Part shown: positions 62,683 to 64,000 of the stretch, one piece after another
How the letters are laid out: every line of letters starts with the position of its first letter
Numbering within the stretch: position 1 is the first letter of the stretch
NCBI GenBank assembly: GCA_964460665.1
Contig: CAYWSL010000005.1
Span: 1-64,000, forward strand
Length of the DNA: 64,000 nt
DNA from: K23-9 sp964460665
Lineage (GTDB): Bacteria; Planctomycetota; Planctomycetia; Pirellulales; Pirellulaceae
Reading direction: 5' to 3'
Position numbers and translations under genes: made by a program
Notes under the pieces: model-generated
Databases searched by the model: none
Seen by the model: the letters and a program-made list of their open reading frames with translations, nothing else
What the model was told of the DNA's origin: nothing

Positions 62683-64000
62683 GGTTTCAGTGTCGCTTTG
62701 ACGGTGATCTTTTCTTCACCGCGTTTCGCTCGCACCGTTACTTCTTGACCTGCTTTCAAATCGGCAAGCGCGGCTTTCAATTCTTCAAACGAAGTCACCT
62801 TTTTGTCATTCACTTTGAAGATCACATCGCCAGCTTGCAAACCGGCTTCTTTTGCCGCGCTGTTGTCTTGCACGCGAGCGACCTTGCTGATCGTCAGGTC
62901 GCCTTTGTCACACGTCAAACCCAAGTAGCCGCGTGGTGCGTCTGGTTTCGGTGTATCTGTCTTTACCGCAGCATTCGGTGTATCTGTGTTTACCGCAGCA
63001 TCGGCCTTCGCTGCCATCTTTTCAGACGCGTCAGCTTTCATCTTGCTATCTGCATCAGTTTTGTTTTCGCCGTCTGCATCGGCCTTCTTTTCAGCGTTTG
63101 CTCCCGCCTTCTTCGCTTTTGGCTCTGCTGGCAAGCGACCTTCGTTGACCACCGTGAAATCGCTGGTCAAGCCTTCTTTCATGAACGCAACTAAATCCTT
63201 CTTCTCTTGATCGGTCAATTCCAATTTCTTGACCTTGTCGCTAAGCCATTTGTTAGCGTGACCACCTTTGTTGTACCAGTCGACGACTTCTTCGAGTGTC
63301 TTTTGGCTTCCGTCGTGCATGTAAGGAGCGGACAGGGCGACGTTTCGCAAAGTTGGTGTTTTGAAGGCGCCGCGATCTTTGTCTTCATCTGTCACTTTAA
63401 AGCGACCCAAATCTGGGTTTTCACCTTCCATACCCACACCCAAGTTGTGGTACTGCTCGTCGCTGAAGTTAGCGCCTGCATGACACTCAGCACACTTGGC
63501 TTTCTTGGCAAACAACTTCATGCCGCGAACAGCCGATTCACTCATCGAGTGTTCCTTGGCGGCTGCTTTTATCGCGTCGTACTGATCTTGTTGATCCTCA
63601 TCCAAGTCGTCCAAGTCATCTGCAAACAACTGCTCGAACTTTTCGATCGGTTGATAGAAGTCATACGGAGCAGGTTGCGTGACGATCGTGCGTTCAAACG
63701 CGGCAATCGCTTTGCCGACGTTGTCGATGTTCACGCCGTCGTCAAAGATCTTGGCGAACTGGATTCGGTAAGCAGGGATGGCTTTCAGCGTCGCCACACA
63801 TTTTTCGTGCGTGTTGCCCATTTCAATTGGGTTGGCGATTGGCCCCACCGCCTGGGCTTCCAACGAATCAGCGCGTCCATCCCAAAACTGAGCTTTGCTG
63901 ACGATGCGGTTGTAAGAAACCGGCGAATTTCGATCGCCCTTTTGATCGTCGACTCCCACACCAAACTGCGTATCAAATCCAAACGCTTTGTCAGGGTGAT
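62673..64000 (-). CDS. Cytochrome c peroxidase/MauG-type protein fused to a PDZ domain (N-terminus outside window)
   Basis: Partial: the frame is open to the window edge, where it reads HPDKAFGFDTQFGVGVDDQK, the segment that normally follows the first haem motif (CxxCH), so that motif lies just outside. Visible parts: the RNSPVSYN and QFWDGRADSLEAQA segments typical of the family, the second haem motif CAECH, and APYMHDGSQKTLEEVVDWYN. After this di-haem domain comes a Lys/Asp/Ala-rich linker with imperfect repeats, then a PDZ domain (RGYLGLTCDKGDLTISKVAR..., GLQAGDVIFKVND). It should act in the periplasm on peroxide or another oxidant or substrate. Internal GTG 63959 is not the true start. 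Confidence 0.9.
   Translation of the reverse strand, partial: HPDKAFGFDTQFGVGVDDQKGDRNSPVSYNRIVSKAQFWDGRADSLEAQAVGPIANPIEMGNTHEKCVATLKAIPAYRIQFAKIFDDGVNIDNVGKAIAAFERTIVTQPAPYDFYQPIEKFEQLFADDLDDLDEDQQDQYDAIKAAAKEHSMSESAVRGMKLFAKKAKCAECHAGANFSDEQYHNLGVGMEGENPDLGRFKVTDEDKDRGAFKTPTLRNVALSAPYMHDGSQKTLEEVVDWYNKGGHANKWLSDKVKKLELTDQEKKDLVAFMKEGLTSDFTVVNEGRLPAEPKAKKAGANAEKKADADGENKTDADSKMKADASEKMAAKADAAVNTDTPNAAVKTDTPKPDAPRGYLGLTCDKGDLTISKVARVQDNSAAKEAGLQAGDVIFKVNDKKVTSFEELKAALADLKAGQEVTVRAKRGEEKITVKATLKPAS

Overview
The window reads as chromosomal DNA of a planctomycete, most likely the Rhodopirellula/Pirellulaceae group. Evidence: PVC-type giant cytochrome/dehydrogenase proteins, a GVNP-free set of secreted EF-hand proteins, DUF1080, PQQ-propeller and sulfatase genes, a PspA-linked giant membrane protein, loose operon structure, moderate GC, weak Shine-Dalgarno sites and frequent GTG starts. 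No rRNA, CRISPR, phage or insertion sequence was seen. Four runs of exactly 100 N are scaffold gaps, and each one interrupts a short tandem repeat.

Layout. 0.3-5.2 kb: GH57 glucanotransferase/amylase, PiT phosphate transporter with its DUF47 partner. 5.2-6.5 kb: gene-poor. 6.5-9.9 kb: small basic HTH-like protein, a Ser/Thr kinase fused to a degenerate receiver domain, tRNA-Cys, a phytanoyl-CoA dioxygenase-family enzyme. 10-13.3 kb: a four-gene minus-strand sugar cassette (secreted DUF1080 protein, HPS/KGPDC-family decarboxylase/aldolase, zinc-type dehydrogenase, sugar isomerase/epimerase). 13.4-21.4 kb: secreted EF-hand protein, esterase, EF-hand plus P-domain protein, and a secretin-like protein made only of N-domains. 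21.8-25.4 kb: small acidic protein, rhomboid protease, dodecin, PQQ-propeller protein.

25.4-34.5 kb is a minus-strand block: uroporphyrinogen methyltransferase/synthase fusion, CMD-family protein, MobA, MoeA, a Tat-exported Fe-S subunit and a Tat/lipoprotein-like molybdopterin oxidoreductase, then glycerol kinase. Cofactor genes and the enzyme that needs the cofactor lie together. 34.6-44 kb: ribosomal protein S20 with terminator, a membrane protein, a 1627-residue SGNH/dehydrogenase/PA14/cupredoxin/cytochrome fusion, HtrA protease, another membrane protein. 44.4-52.4 kb: ribosomal protein L36 (found by eye, with terminator), LarC, a J-domain membrane protein, sulfatase, HNH-like protein, small lipoprotein, HU protein, ribosomal protein S1-like, and an unknown protein.

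52.6-61.8 kb is the most unusual part: PspA/IM30, a zinc-ribbon/helical/membrane protein and a 2320-residue polytopic membrane protein in one apparent operon. The window ends inside a di-haem cytochrome c peroxidase-like protein fused to a PDZ domain (62.7-64 kb, N-terminus off the edge). Starts given below were often moved from the longest open frame to a start supported by signal peptide, Shine-Dalgarno sequence or family numbering.
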